Below are positions 51,765 to 59,533 of a stretch of 64,000 nt of DNA, one piece after another. Below the pieces are notes generated by a model, which saw only the letters and a program-made list of their open reading frames with translations, did no database searches and was not told where the DNA came from. The stretch is from JBAZGG01 sp041653015 (GTDB lineage Bacteria; Bacillota_I; Bacilli_A; RFN20; CAG-826). Where the stretch lies: contig JBAZGG010000006.1 of NCBI GenBank assembly GCA_041653015.1, forward strand, positions 7,300 to 71,299, in the 5' to 3' direction. Position numbers and translations under genes: made by a program. How positions within the stretch are numbered: the first letter of the stretch is position 1; every line of letters begins with the position of its first letter.

Positions 51765-52159
51765 TTAACGTAATTTTTTATCTGATCATTCTGGGAATGT
51801 GTCTAAATACTTTTTCTTTGTCGCTATCATTCGGCCATGTCAATCGTAGTTTTTTAATGCTCGCATGTGCCATTCCGGAGTCGAGTGTTGTCGTGACTGA
51901 TGACCTAGAGCCATATTCGCCGTATTACGATGAGGAATACTTTCAGTTTCTTGTTAAAAACTATTTGCAAAACGAAATCACAGATTATGTTGATTCTGCT
52001 GAAGTTCGATACTTCTACTATTATCCAGAAGATGAATCGATGTGTACAGATCATCACTGTCAAGGCGCCTCAGTTACTTTAATTGCAAAAATAAAACTAA
52101 TTTTTACTTATGAAAAAACATTGACATTTTCAATTCTTAAGGGTGATTTATATGAATAA
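51761..52159 (+). CDS. Small membrane-anchored, pilin-like protein (TadE-like)
   Basis: The 132-residue protein starts at GTG, overlapping the previous stop codon (GTGA), with AGAGGT about 9 nt upstream. It begins with a hydrophobic helix (about 3-22) and continues as a polar extracellular domain with two Cys near position 100. This is the shape of minor pilins such as TadE and TadF, though no leader peptidase site is obvious. A longer frame upstream overlaps the previous gene and is not supported. Its end overlaps the ATPase gene by 8 nt. Confidence 0.55.
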   Translation: MINVIFYLIILGMCLNTFSLSLSFGHVNRSFLMLACAIPESSVVVTDDLEPYSPYYDEEYFQFLVKNYLQNEITDYVDSAEVRYFYYYPEDESMCTDHHCQGASVTLIAKIKLIFTYEKTLTFSILKGDLYE

Positions 52160-53192
52160 GAAATTGCTTGAATACATCGATTCATCATTTCTTGCTCCTT
52201 TGCTATTGTCATCGTCGATTACTGACATTTCTTATAATGGCGTCGATTTGTTTTATCAAGACAATGAAAAGGGCAGGCAAAAATCAGATATAAAAATAGA
52301 AACGCATCTCGCCATGGATTTTATCAGACAAATTGCGAATTTGAGCGAGCAGCAGTTTTCATATTCGAATCCGATTCTCGATGTGAGCGTTGGTCGATAT
52401 AGAATTAATGCTGTTCACGGAGCAATAGTTCGAGTAGAAAATGATAGAGCAGTATCTTTTTCTATCCGAATAGCCTCATCTAAATTGCGAATATCTGATG
52501 ATAACTCGTTTATGCCTCACGAGATATATTCGTTGTTGTTAACGCTTATAAAATGTCATATTTCGCTTGTTATTGGCGGTGAAACAGGCACTGGTAAGAC
52601 AGAACTTCAGCGATTATTGCTCAGTCATGTTGAAAAAAACGGAAGAGTTATTGTTATCGACAATATCCAGGAACTAGAGGCTATAAGGCAGAATGCAGAC
52701 ACAGATATTACTTCCTGGCAAGTCAATGATTCTATTCTAGATGCTTCTTTTGAAAATCTGATTAGAAATGCCATTCGCTCAAATCCTGATTGGCTCATCG
52801 TTGCCGAAGCGCGCGGAAAAGAGATGAACGATGTCTTGAATGCCGTCATGACTGGTCACCCAATTATCACAACGATTCATTCAAAAGATATTCACTCTAT
52901 GCCGTCGAGGATGGCGAGGATGGTCATGATGAAAAATGATCTTGTCACCTATGATTCAATTATGGATGATATCGCCAAGCATTTTCCAATTCTTCTTTAT
53001 TTATCACGAGTCGTGATCAATGGTAAAATATTCAGATATTTATCCGAAATTGGCGAGTTTTGTGAAGAAACCAAACGCGTCTCGCTAATTTATGAAAAAA
53101 AGAATGGCAAAGGCAAATTCTTTCCCATCAGCAATAGAATGGCACAATTTTTAAAAAATGCTAATTTTTCAGAGGAAATGATTCATGAATAG
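52152..53192 (+). CDS. CpaF/TadA-like pilus assembly ATPase
   Basis: The 346-residue protein is a type II/IV secretion ATPase of CpaF/TadA type. Walker A is GGETGTGKTE (Lys149). The Walker B/Asp-box region reads WLIVAEARGKEMNDVLNAV and is followed by the His box ITTIHSKD. The N-terminal part (about 1-130) holds the usual FADARDI-like domain. It is shorter than CpaF (about 450) but has the full core. It powers pilin insertion or removal in the membrane. AAGGGTGAT precedes the ATG at 52152. It overlaps both neighbouring genes. Confidence 0.85.
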   Translation: MNKKLLEYIDSSFLAPLLLSSSITDISYNGVDLFYQDNEKGRQKSDIKIETHLAMDFIRQIANLSEQQFSYSNPILDVSVGRYRINAVHGAIVRVENDRAVSFSIRIASSKLRISDDNSFMPHEIYSLLLTLIKCHISLVIGGETGTGKTELQRLLLSHVEKNGRVIVIDNIQELEAIRQNADTDITSWQVNDSILDASFENLIRNAIRSNPDWLIVAEARGKEMNDVLNAVMTGHPIITTIHSKDIHSMPSRMARMVMMKNDLVTYDSIMDDIAKHFPILLYLSRVVINGKIFRYLSEIGEFCEETKRVSLIYEKKNGKGKFFPISNRMAQFLKNANFSEEMIHE

Positions 53193-53904
53193 AAATCTGT
53201 ATTTAACCGCTGTTGCAATTTCTGTTATTTCATCGATTGTAGCCTATGTTGCAACATCTAATATTTACGTATGTTTTGCTATATTACTCGTATATTTATT
53301 CTACCTAATTTTTTCTGTAAAAAACGTATTGATCTGTTATAAAAATCGACTTGATAGAATTCACGAATGTTTCAATTTCACAAATAGCTTCATCATCTCA
53401 TTGAGCGTTAACAATTCGCTTCAGGCCGCTTATGAATGTGCAACTCTAAATGCAAAAGGCTACTTGCTTGATGAAACAAGCCACATCGAACATCTTCAAA
53501 TAAATGAGCGTATTAATTATTTATCCAATTATTTCTCGTCCGATATCTACAAGATGTTTTTAAACATTATTAACGCATATGAAGATCAGGGAGGGAATAT
53601 ATTGACGATGAGCGAAACATTAATCAAGGAATTGACTAGAATTGAAAATGAGACAAATGAATATTCATCATTGAGCAAAAAGCGAATTATTGAGTTTTCT
53701 TCATTGTGGATTTTAACATACGTCATCTTGCTTTTTGTTCGGTTTGCTTTGTCTCAATTTTATAATCAAATCTCTGCTTCACCTCTTTTCGTTGGATCAA
53801 TCTGCATCTTTTTCGTCTTCGTCTTAATTTCCATTCATTTAATGATAACAATATTCACGCAGATAAATTTTGTTCTGAGGAGGAAAACTAATGAAAAAGT
53901 TTAA
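53185..53904 (+). CDS. TadB-like inner-membrane assembly protein
   Basis: The 239-residue protein has two membrane segments near the N-terminus, a cytosolic helical region (about 60-175) and two or more at the C-terminus. The middle fits the T2SF domain pattern (ISLSVNNSLQAAYE... and LTMSETLIKEL). Such proteins form the membrane platform for TadA. It is shorter than the typical TadB (about 300). It overlaps the ATPase by 8 nt and the next gene by 14 nt, with a GAGGAAATGA ribosome binding site. Confidence 0.75.
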   Translation: MNRNLYLTAVAISVISSIVAYVATSNIYVCFAILLVYLFYLIFSVKNVLICYKNRLDRIHECFNFTNSFIISLSVNNSLQAAYECATLNAKGYLLDETSHIEHLQINERINYLSNYFSSDIYKMFLNIINAYEDQGGNILTMSETLIKELTRIENETNEYSSLSKKRIIEFSSLWILTYVILLFVRFALSQFYNQISASPLFVGSICIFFVFVLISIHLMITIFTQINFVLRRKTNEKV

Positions 53905-54559
53905 TGCGTTAATCGTGATTTTGGGATTGGAAAAAGGAAAGGAAATAGCCAAAATCATTGTTATAAACGCAGTTTTGATAGCAATACTTGGAACGGCATT
54001 GTTTTTTCTTATGAAGGTTATTGTTTTAGCAATTGGATTAACAGTGATTATCACTTGCAATATTGGATACATATCGCGTTATAGAACAATGGAAAAAGAA
54101 TTATATCAACGGCGAGAAAAAGAATTCGTTGCCTTATTCACATACTTTGAAATTTATATATCAAATGGCGTGAACATATATAACGCTTTGGAAAACATCG
54201 CGCAATTCGCGTCCCCATTTTTAAAAGAAAGAATAGGTCAATTACTATTTGAAATCGATAACGACAAAACTGTCCAGCCATATGTCAAATTTGCTCATTC
54301 TTTTCAATCGCTTTTAATAGAGCAATTGATGGTGAGTATTTTTCAAATGGTTGATCAAGGATGTAACTCCTCCTATCTACGACAATTTCAATTGCTTTTC
54401 GACAAAATATCAGAAGAGCGATACAGACAAGACATTACCTCTAGACTTAAAAAAATAGAGATGCTCAGTATCTGCCCTTTGATTGGTGCTGGTATGATCA
54501 CAATTATTATTACGGTCGGCATCGTTTCAATAATCGGGGGTGTCATAAGTGGGATATAA
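53891..54559 (+). CDS. TadC-like inner-membrane assembly protein
   Basis: The 222-residue protein has hydrophobic segments at about 20-60 and 195-220 and a cytosolic T2SF-type domain between them. Visible features include FEIYISNGVNIYNALENIAQ and the second motif FAHSFQSLLIEQLMVSIFQM. With the previous protein it likely forms a TadB/TadC platform heterodimer. GAGGAGG precedes the ATG. The last bases overlap the next gene by 11 nt. Confidence 0.75.
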   Translation: MKKFNALIVILGLEKGKEIAKIIVINAVLIAILGTALFFLMKVIVLAIGLTVIITCNIGYISRYRTMEKELYQRREKEFVALFTYFEIYISNGVNIYNALENIAQFASPFLKERIGQLLFEIDNDKTVQPYVKFAHSFQSLLIEQLMVSIFQMVDQGCNSSYLRQFQLLFDKISEERYRQDITSRLKKIEMLSICPLIGAGMITIIITVGIVSIIGGVISGI

Positions 54560-54884
54560 AGTTGGCTTGCTGCTTTCCTTGGTATTTGTTTTTCAAATTT
54601 TCGTTCTCGGAGGTGATATTTTAGCCATTCAGTTTATTTATTCAGATATCGACAGCGTTTCTATGACGGCGGGATATATGATTTCGAAAGAAGGTAATTA
54701 CACCAGCGCAAAACATTTTGTTGAAGCGCAAAGCATGGTTTTTATTTGTGATGAGACTAACCCTCCGATGTATGGTGATCCATGGACATACTATGTCTGT
54801 GAAGATTATCAGCCACTCATCATCAAAAAAGATGTGATGCGAATAAGTGTGAAACGCAGTGTGATTATAGGTTTTTACAATTAA
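54549..54884 (+). CDS. Small exported pilin-like protein (TadE/F-like)
   Basis: The 111-residue protein starts at GTG within the end of the TadC-like gene, with no room for another start. It has a hydrophobic N-terminal helix (about 5-25: LLLSLVFVFQIFVLGGDILA) and a polar domain with two Cys. It resembles a minor pilin in size and layout. There is no clear processing site. It is immediately followed by the main pilin candidate, 14 nt away. Confidence 0.55.
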   Translation: MGYKVGLLLSLVFVFQIFVLGGDILAIQFIYSDIDSVSMTAGYMISKEGNYTSAKHFVEAQSMVFICDETNPPMYGDPWTYYVCEDYQPLIIKKDVMRISVKRSVIIGFYN

Positions 54885-54898
54885 AGAGGAGGTGAATT

Positions 54899-55066
54899 AT
54901 GTCAGAAATAAAAGGTCAGTTATTTGCTATCTTACTCGTTGTTCTCGTTTTCGCATCGGTCGGAACCATTTTGGCTTCGGTGTATGTTAACGCAGCAAAT
55001 GAAGTAGCAGAAAAAGTTGCTGATTCGAGCATCATCAGTGTGCCAAAAGCTTCAACAATTAGTTGA
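54899..55066 (+). CDS. 55-residue Flp-like pilin candidate
   Basis: A short frame encodes MSEIKG followed by a strong hydrophobic helix (QLFAILLVVLVFASVGTILA) and a short polar tail. This is the size and shape of an Flp-type pilin: K-G before the helix is a plausible prepilin cleavage site, though the usual Glu at position +5 is absent. It has the best ribosome binding site seen in the window, AGAGGAGGTGA, spaced 4 nt from the ATG, as expected for an abundant subunit. It is the last gene of the operon, followed by a terminator. Confidence 0.65.
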   Translation: MSEIKGQLFAILLVVLVFASVGTILASVYVNAANEVAEKVADSSIISVPKASTIS

Positions 55067-55091
55067 TAGTCATCATCATATAGATGATAAG

Positions 55092-55120
55092 AATGAGAAG
55101 GGCATGCCCTTTTCATTTTT
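55092..55120 (+). terminator. Terminator of the Tad-like operon
   Basis: AATGAGAAGGGC and GCCCTTTTCATT form a nearly perfect palindrome with a tight loop, followed by TTTTTAATTTTG. Confidence 0.75.
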
Positions 55121-55191
55121 AATTTTGCTATTCCTTTTAAAAGAATTGATTGTTATAATAAGCAAGCACGAAATGTCAAAGGAGTTATCTT

Positions 55192-55425
55192 ATGGATGCA
55201 ACGATGCAAAAGATTAAAGAATTATTTGCACAAAAATTAGGTGTTAAAGAAGTTGATTCGGCGAAAACATTAAAAGATTTAGGCCTTGATTCGCTTGACG
55301 TTGTTGAGCTGTTGCTCGATCTTGAAGATGAGTTTGGAATTCAATTCGACACGCAAGAGATGAGTTCATACAAAACAGTGCAAGATTTATACAATGCTAT
55401 TGAAGCAAAATTGACAAAGGTATAA
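55192..55425 (+). CDS. acpP: Acyl carrier protein AcpP
   Basis: The 77-residue ACP has the phosphopantetheine serine Ser34 in GLDSLDVVEL and the usual acidic helix II. It is the housekeeping type for fatty acid synthesis or acyl transfer to phospholipids. AAAGGAG lies before the ATG, and an extended -10 promoter TGTTATAAT occurs at 55151-55159. It is monocistronic and followed by tRNA genes. Compare the second ACP at 14012. Confidence 0.95.
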   Translation: MDATMQKIKELFAQKLGVKEVDSAKTLKDLGLDSLDVVELLLDLEDEFGIQFDTQEMSSYKTVQDLYNAIEAKLTKV

Positions 55426-55438
55426 AATCTTATTCGCT

Positions 55439-55513
55439 GCCTACTTAGCTCAGTGGTAGAGCAATCGGCTGTTAACCGATTGGTCGGGGGTTCGAGCCCC
55501 TCAGTAGGCGCCA
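55439..55513 (+). tRNA. tRNA-Asn (GTT)
   Basis: Acceptor GCCTACT/AGTAGGC, anticodon stem ATCGG/CCGAT with loop CTGTTAA, anticodon GTT. CCA is encoded. Confidence 0.95.
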
Positions 55514-55519
55514 TTTTTT

Positions 55520-55596
55520 GGCCCGTTGGAGAAGCGACTTAACTCACATGCCTTTCACGCATGCATTCATGGGTTTGAATCCCGTACGGGTCACCA
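55520..55596 (+). tRNA. tRNA-Glu (TTC)
   Basis: Acceptor GGCCCGT/ACGGGTC, anticodon stem CATGC/GCATG enclosing CTTTCAC, anticodon TTC. CCA is encoded. The D-arm differs clearly from that of tRNA-Glu(CTC) at 41234. An AlbA_2-type element lies immediately downstream. Confidence 0.9.
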
Positions 55597-55608
55597 CATT
55601 AACGAATC

Positions 55609-55636
55609 AGATCGCTCAAAAGGCGGTCTTTTTTCT
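55609..55636 (+). terminator. Terminator of the tRNA-Asn/tRNA-Glu unit (copy 1)
   Basis: AGATCGC and GCGGTCT form a 7-bp stem (one T-G pair) with a 7-nt loop, followed by TTTTTTTC. A nearly identical terminator recurs at 57366. Confidence 0.75.
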
Positions 55637-55646
55637 TTTAAACTTT

Positions 55647-55680
55647 GGTTCACTTTTGGTTCACTTTTGGTTCACTTTGA
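55647..55680. repeat. Three 11-nt direct repeats upstream of the AlbA_2 gene
   Basis: GGTTCACTTTT occurs three times in tandem at 55647, 55658 and 55669 (the last ends slightly altered). The 11-nt spacing is one helical turn, so a protein could bind all on one face. The same motif is found inverted at the 3' end of the gene. Confidence 0.85.
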
Positions 55681-55712
55681 GATATCATATTTATGAATCG
55701 AGGTGTCCACTT

Positions 55713-57134
55713 GTGAAACCTATAACCGAAGAACAACTGCGTGAATTTCTAAGAATGCCACACGAAACTGAATGGCTAGAGTTTAAAACCGATTGGTTTC
55801 AAAGCAATCAACTTGGAGAATATATTTCCGCTATTTCGAATTCCGCTTCAATGAATGGAAAGAAAGAAGGCTTCATGATATGGGGGGTCGATAACGATAG
55901 TCACGATATCGTAGGAACAGAATTTGATTTCCGAGTTGATGTAAACAAAAACGAGCCACTTGAGCATTTTCTGGCTCGACAGCTATCACCGAGCATTGCT
56001 TTTCGCTTTGAAGAAACTGCGGTGGAGAATAAAAGAATAGTCATACTTAGAATCCCAGCAGCCATTAAAGTTCCAACATCATATGAAAAAGAGAGATGGC
56101 TGAGAATTGGATCTAGTAAAGTCAATCTCTCCAAATATCCAGAAAGAGAAGCGAATTTTTGGGAGGTACTAAAACAAGGGCTTCCGACAATGGCCAACAC
56201 TCCGTCAGAGTATCAAAATCTAACTTTCAACAAACTGTTTTCTTATTGCGACAATAAAGGACATCCACTAAACAAGGATACTTATAAAGATAATCTCCAC
56301 CTTTTGACTGATGATGGACAGCATAACTTAGTTGCCAAGTTGCTTGCAGATAATGGTCATGTAAGCATAAAGGCAGGCCTTTTCAGAGGAACATCAAAAG
56401 CCGATACTCTCTATAGCGTCAAAGAATTTGGCAATACTTGCTTATTCATTTCTGCAGATTCGATTCTTGAATATGGCGACATAATCAATATTTTGCAGGC
56501 GGATGAGGTGCATCGGGTTGCGGGAAGGAAAGAAATTCCACTATTTGATTCATCAGCGTATCGCGAAGCCGTTCTAAATGCGCTGATTCATAATAAGTGG
56601 GTTTCTGGTGATGCCCCAATGTTTGAGTTTTTCTCAGATCGAATCGAGATTAGGTCGTTTGGACCAATGCCGCCTAATCAGACATCTTCTGGTTTCTTCC
56701 GTGGGAATTCAAAACCTGTAAATAAAGAGTTGTCAGAAGCTTTTTCAACTCTTGGAATTAGTGATAGATTGGGAAGAGGCGTTCCTAAAATTGTCCATGC
56801 CTATGGGGAACAAGCTTTCTCGTTTGAAGAAGACAGTATTCTTGTTACGATTCCGTTTTCTGTTTTAGAAGACAAACAAGATAATATAAATGAGTTTGAT
56901 GAACGATTAGAACTCAAAATGGATGAACTAAAATTGAACCAAAGCCAAAAAATAATCATTAAATCTATGTTTGAGAATCGCAATGTATCAATTTTTGGAC
57001 TCATGGAAAAAACAGGATTAGGGAAAACCGGAGTCATCAAGAGCATCAAAATATTAAAGGAAAAGGGTTTGGTAATTAGGACAGGAACTGCAAGAGTCGG
57101 CTATTGGTCCGTCAAAATTCAAGTGAACCAATAG
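55713..57134 (+). CDS. AlbA_2/Schlafen-type ATP-binding HTH protein
   Basis: The 473-residue protein has an AlbA_2 (Schlafen-type) DNA-binding domain at about 8-120, with ETEWLEFKTDW and GGTIIWGV-like MIWGVDN, then a HATPase_c_4 domain (about 280-400: REAVLNALIHNKW, DRLGRGVPKIV) and a C-terminal winged helix. Such proteins occur widely in bacteria, often near defence or mobile genes; role unclear. It starts at GTG (55713) behind GAGGTG; the frame upstream runs through tRNA-Glu and is not coding. It is flanked by inverted sets of 11-nt repeats and by two copies of one terminator. Confidence 0.8.
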   Translation: MKPITEEQLREFLRMPHETEWLEFKTDWFQSNQLGEYISAISNSASMNGKKEGFMIWGVDNDSHDIVGTEFDFRVDVNKNEPLEHFLARQLSPSIAFRFEETAVENKRIVILRIPAAIKVPTSYEKERWLRIGSSKVNLSKYPEREANFWEVLKQGLPTMANTPSEYQNLTFNKLFSYCDNKGHPLNKDTYKDNLHLLTDDGQHNLVAKLLADNGHVSIKAGLFRGTSKADTLYSVKEFGNTCLFISADSILEYGDIINILQADEVHRVAGRKEIPLFDSSAYREAVLNALIHNKWVSGDAPMFEFFSDRIEIRSFGPMPPNQTSSGFFRGNSKPVNKELSEAFSTLGISDRLGRGVPKIVHAYGEQAFSFEEDSILVTIPFSVLEDKQDNINEFDERLELKMDELKLNQSQKIIIKSMFENRNVSIFGLMEKTGLGKTGVIKSIKILKEKGLVIRTGTARVGYWSVKIQVNQ

Positions 57135-57155
57135 TGAACCAAAAGTGAGCCAATA
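57123..57155. repeat. Three 11-nt repeats at the AlbA_2 gene's 3' end, inverted relative to the 5' set
   Basis: GTGAACCAATA, GTGAACCAAAA and GTGAGCCAATA lie in tandem at 57123, 57134 and 57145. They are the reverse complement of the upstream GGTTCAC units. The first overlaps the final codons and the TAG stop of the gene. Confidence 0.85.
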
Positions 57156-57771
57156 GTGCCTAATCACCGATTCAGACCAAATGATGTGTCTTTCGGGCTT
57201 TGTTAAATGTTTTGCTGGCGCTGCGTAATCAGATTATGCCTGTAAATGATTTCCATTTATTTTTGAGAAACCTCCCATTTTTAACTCTGAGAGTTACTTC
57301 TCATATTTAAATGGTTTTTGGTGTATTCGTATAGATTACAGCGGGGTTCACTAAATCAAATAAACAGATCGCCTATGCGGTCTTTTTTTTGACAACAAAT
57401 CACCATGGTGACGGCATGTTTGTATATCAAAGGTTATACATTATGAAAATTGAGATGCTAGTGGTTTGCCTCGAACCTGAACTTAAAAACAAATCCGAGA
57501 ATATGCTAAAAGACTTTGTTTTACCCCGTCCTATGCAATTGGGATGTTTTTTAAAAGATCGTATATAAAGGAGAGTTGCCTTTTAAAATTGTGCTCCCCA
57601 AAAATGATGAAATAAAAGTTGAAGAATTAGCTAGATTAATCAACGCCACTGGTGGGAAAGAGGATATAGATCTAAAACTAGAAGAAATTATTCATCTATT
57701 TTCTATTGGCGATATTGATTCTGACGTTGACTCTAAATGTGATTTTCTTAAGCTTTGTGTATAATGTTTGT
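57156..57771. other. Degenerate intergenic stretch with one small ORF
   Basis: No firm gene is seen between the AlbA_2 gene and the MFS transporter. A 41-codon frame at 57444-57569 (starting MKIEMLVVCLEPEL) has a weak AAAGG upstream and no recognised family. A further TTG-started frame (57576-57764) ends in the promoter of the MFS gene and is doubtful. A terminator-like hairpin lies at 57366. Confidence 0.45.
57366..57390 (+). terminator. Second copy of the tRNA-Glu terminator hairpin
   Basis: AGATCGC and GCGGTCT pair around CTAT, followed by TTTTTTTTG. The stem is the same as at 55609; only the loop differs. It is preceded by CAAATAAAC where the first is preceded by TAACGAATC. Confidence 0.7.
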
Positions 57772-58917
57772 ATGCAATATTTTGACATATTGAAGAATAA
57801 TCGGAAACAACATTATAATCTAGTTTTGGCCGTGGCCACATTTTTGCATTTCTTCGTTGATTTGTTGTGCGGTTTTCTTGTTTTTAACATGTGCTTTAAA
57901 TCTGATGACGTAAACTTTATTGTGATGGTCTTGGTTCTCTATAATGCACTAGCATTTGGCCTTCAACCAGCTTTCGGCTTTTTCATCGATCGATTTCCAA
58001 AAGCAATCCGATATTGGAAAGGTATATCTATTGCCTCGTTGTCGCTTGCATTAATGACGTTTGTTTTATTCTCTGTTCAAAAAATCAATATTAATATGGT
58101 GCCGGTAATAGCTTTTTCTTGTTTGATTGTCGCTGCTATTTCTAATGCGATGTTTCATGTTTCTTTTTCAAAAGAAATAATGGCTAACAAAAAGAGATAT
58201 GGTTTCGGAATTTTTGTCTCATCTGGAGCTCTTGGAATAGCTATTTCATATTGGTTATATAGCATTTTTCAAGCCCTTATTTTCGTTATTCCACTGATCG
58301 TGATGCCTCTTGGTTTTGTCGCAACTTTTATGTTGCCTATTTATCGAGAGACAAATGGAGAAATAGAAGCAGAAAAAATATTTAGAAATGGTAGTTATTG
58401 GAAATCGATCACAATTGCTTTGTGCGTCGTCGTTGTCGCCGTATTCTTGCGAGCGATGATGGGATCATATCTAAATATTGATCTCAATGCCATTCATATC
58501 TCTCAACAAAATGTAGTTATTTTGTCGATTGCCCTCGGAGCGTTTATTGGCAAGTTCATCGGTGGTTTTTTGATCGATTGGATGGATGAAAAAGTAGTGC
58601 TGGTAGGAGCCACTCTCATCTCGCTTGGCTGTCTATTCTTTTTAAATACTCATATCCTTTTCGTAATCATATTTAGCTTTTCGATAAATGTGTTGATGCC
58701 ACTTACTTTGTCGATGATAAAACGGATATTGCCGTCTCTTCCCGCCACTGGATTCGGTTTATTGGCTGCAGTGCTATTTCCTGGTGTTTTCATCGCTTTT
58801 TATCTAAAGAGTGTATACTATTCAATATGGATTTTATTGGCGATAGTTATCGTCAATGCAGCAATGCTTTTTTTACTCCTAATATTCTCAAAGTGCTTTA
58901 AAAAAGGAATCAAATGA
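57772..58917 (+). CDS. MFS transporter
   Basis: The 381-residue protein has about twelve membrane segments. The start MQYFDILKNNRKQHYNLVLA is followed by HFFVDLLCGF and, in the middle loop, GSYWKS. This pattern fits efflux-type MFS proteins such as fosmidomycin resistance-like ones, but the substrate cannot be told. The ATG at 57772 lies 6 nt after TATAAT (57760-57765) with no Shine-Dalgarno. The ORF that extends to 57706 adds residues that overlap the promoter. It overlaps the next membrane protein by 4 nt. Confidence 0.8.
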   Translation: MQYFDILKNNRKQHYNLVLAVATFLHFFVDLLCGFLVFNMCFKSDDVNFIVMVLVLYNALAFGLQPAFGFFIDRFPKAIRYWKGISIASLSLALMTFVLFSVQKININMVPVIAFSCLIVAAISNAMFHVSFSKEIMANKKRYGFGIFVSSGALGIAISYWLYSIFQALIFVIPLIVMPLGFVATFMLPIYRETNGEIEAEKIFRNGSYWKSITIALCVVVVAVFLRAMMGSYLNIDLNAIHISQQNVVILSIALGAFIGKFIGGFLIDWMDEKVVLVGATLISLGCLFFLNTHILFVIIFSFSINVLMPLTLSMIKRILPSLPATGFGLLAAVLFPGVFIAFYLKSVYYSIWILLAIVIVNAAMLFLLLIFSKCFKKGIK

Positions 58918-59273
58918 TTTCTCAACTCCTCGTTTCAATCTCCACGACGATAATTATCGAAGTATTTGTGGCATCATTCTTTTTTAGAATTAATCGCGAA
59001 AAATTAGCAGCATTAATCGCGACAAATCTCATGACGAATATATTGGCCAATTTTGGCATGTCACTTCTAGCTTTTTATGTGCAGACTCCATATTTGCTCA
59101 ACCTCTTAATCGTTGAAGTGGTGGTGCTGATTATCGAGTTACTTGCATATCGCACACTATTAGATGAAATTTTTCGCAAAATACTTCTTTATACAATACT
59201 AGCCAATCTCGCATCAGCCATCTTTGGTCTTGTCGTAACAATTATGGAAATTGGAATTCTCGGAGTGATATAA
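58914..59273 (+). CDS. Small membrane protein, three to four segments
   Basis: The 119-residue protein is almost completely hydrophobic, with three or four membrane segments and a TNLMTN motif (residues about 36-41), plus acidic residues in VEVVVLIIELLAYR inside the third. Its start overlaps the MFS gene (ATGA), so the two are coupled. I do not have a function for it; similar small proteins sit beside MFS genes in other gut Firmicutes. It could be an accessory subunit of the transporter. Confidence 0.6.
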   Translation: MISQLLVSISTTIIIEVFVASFFFRINREKLAALIATNLMTNILANFGMSLLAFYVQTPYLLNLLIVEVVVLIIELLAYRTLLDEIFRKILLYTILANLASAIFGLVVTIMEIGILGVI

Positions 59274-59280
59274 TATTTAT

Positions 59281-59529
59281 ATGATAGAAATTATACGAGT
59301 TTTGGATGTTGCCTTCTCGCCGATTCCCTTTCTCTATATCGGCGGAGTCATTCTTTTTATCCTTTTTGGCATTTTATCTGTTGTTGGATTGATTGTTTTC
59401 ATAATCGTGATCGCCGTTCGCGCCCAAAGAAAAAAATCGTCTTCTTTTGCTAGCAAAGAGAGCGAAAGTAAAACAGAATCGATAATTATCGATGTCGTCG
59501 ATGATAAATCAAAGAATGAAGAAAAATAA
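59281..59529 (+). CDS. Small single-pass membrane protein with an acidic tail
   Basis: The 82-residue protein has hydrophobic segments at about 15-47 and a polar, Ser/Lys/Glu-rich tail (about 48-82). The extended -10 TGATATAAT ends 6 nt before the ATG, and there is no ribosome binding site: probably a leaderless mRNA starting at its own ATG. No family recognised. It lies between the small membrane protein and a convergent flavodoxin. Confidence 0.55.
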   Translation: MIEIIRVLDVAFSPIPFLYIGGVILFILFGILSVVGLIVFIIVIAVRAQRKKSSSFASKESESKTESIIIDVVDDKSKNEEK

Positions 59530-59533
59530 AATT

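Noticed and set aside
55647..55680. Repeat array as a CRISPR
   Set aside because: Units are 11 nt, directly adjacent and without spacers.
55518..55712. Extension of the AlbA_2 gene through tRNA-Glu and its terminator
   Set aside because: The region holds a tRNA, a terminator and 11-nt repeats. The GTG at 55713 has a GAGGTG site.
57576..57764. 62-codon frame before the MFS gene
   Set aside because: It starts at TTG almost on top of the AAGGAG and ends inside the -10 box of the next gene; composition is not convincing.
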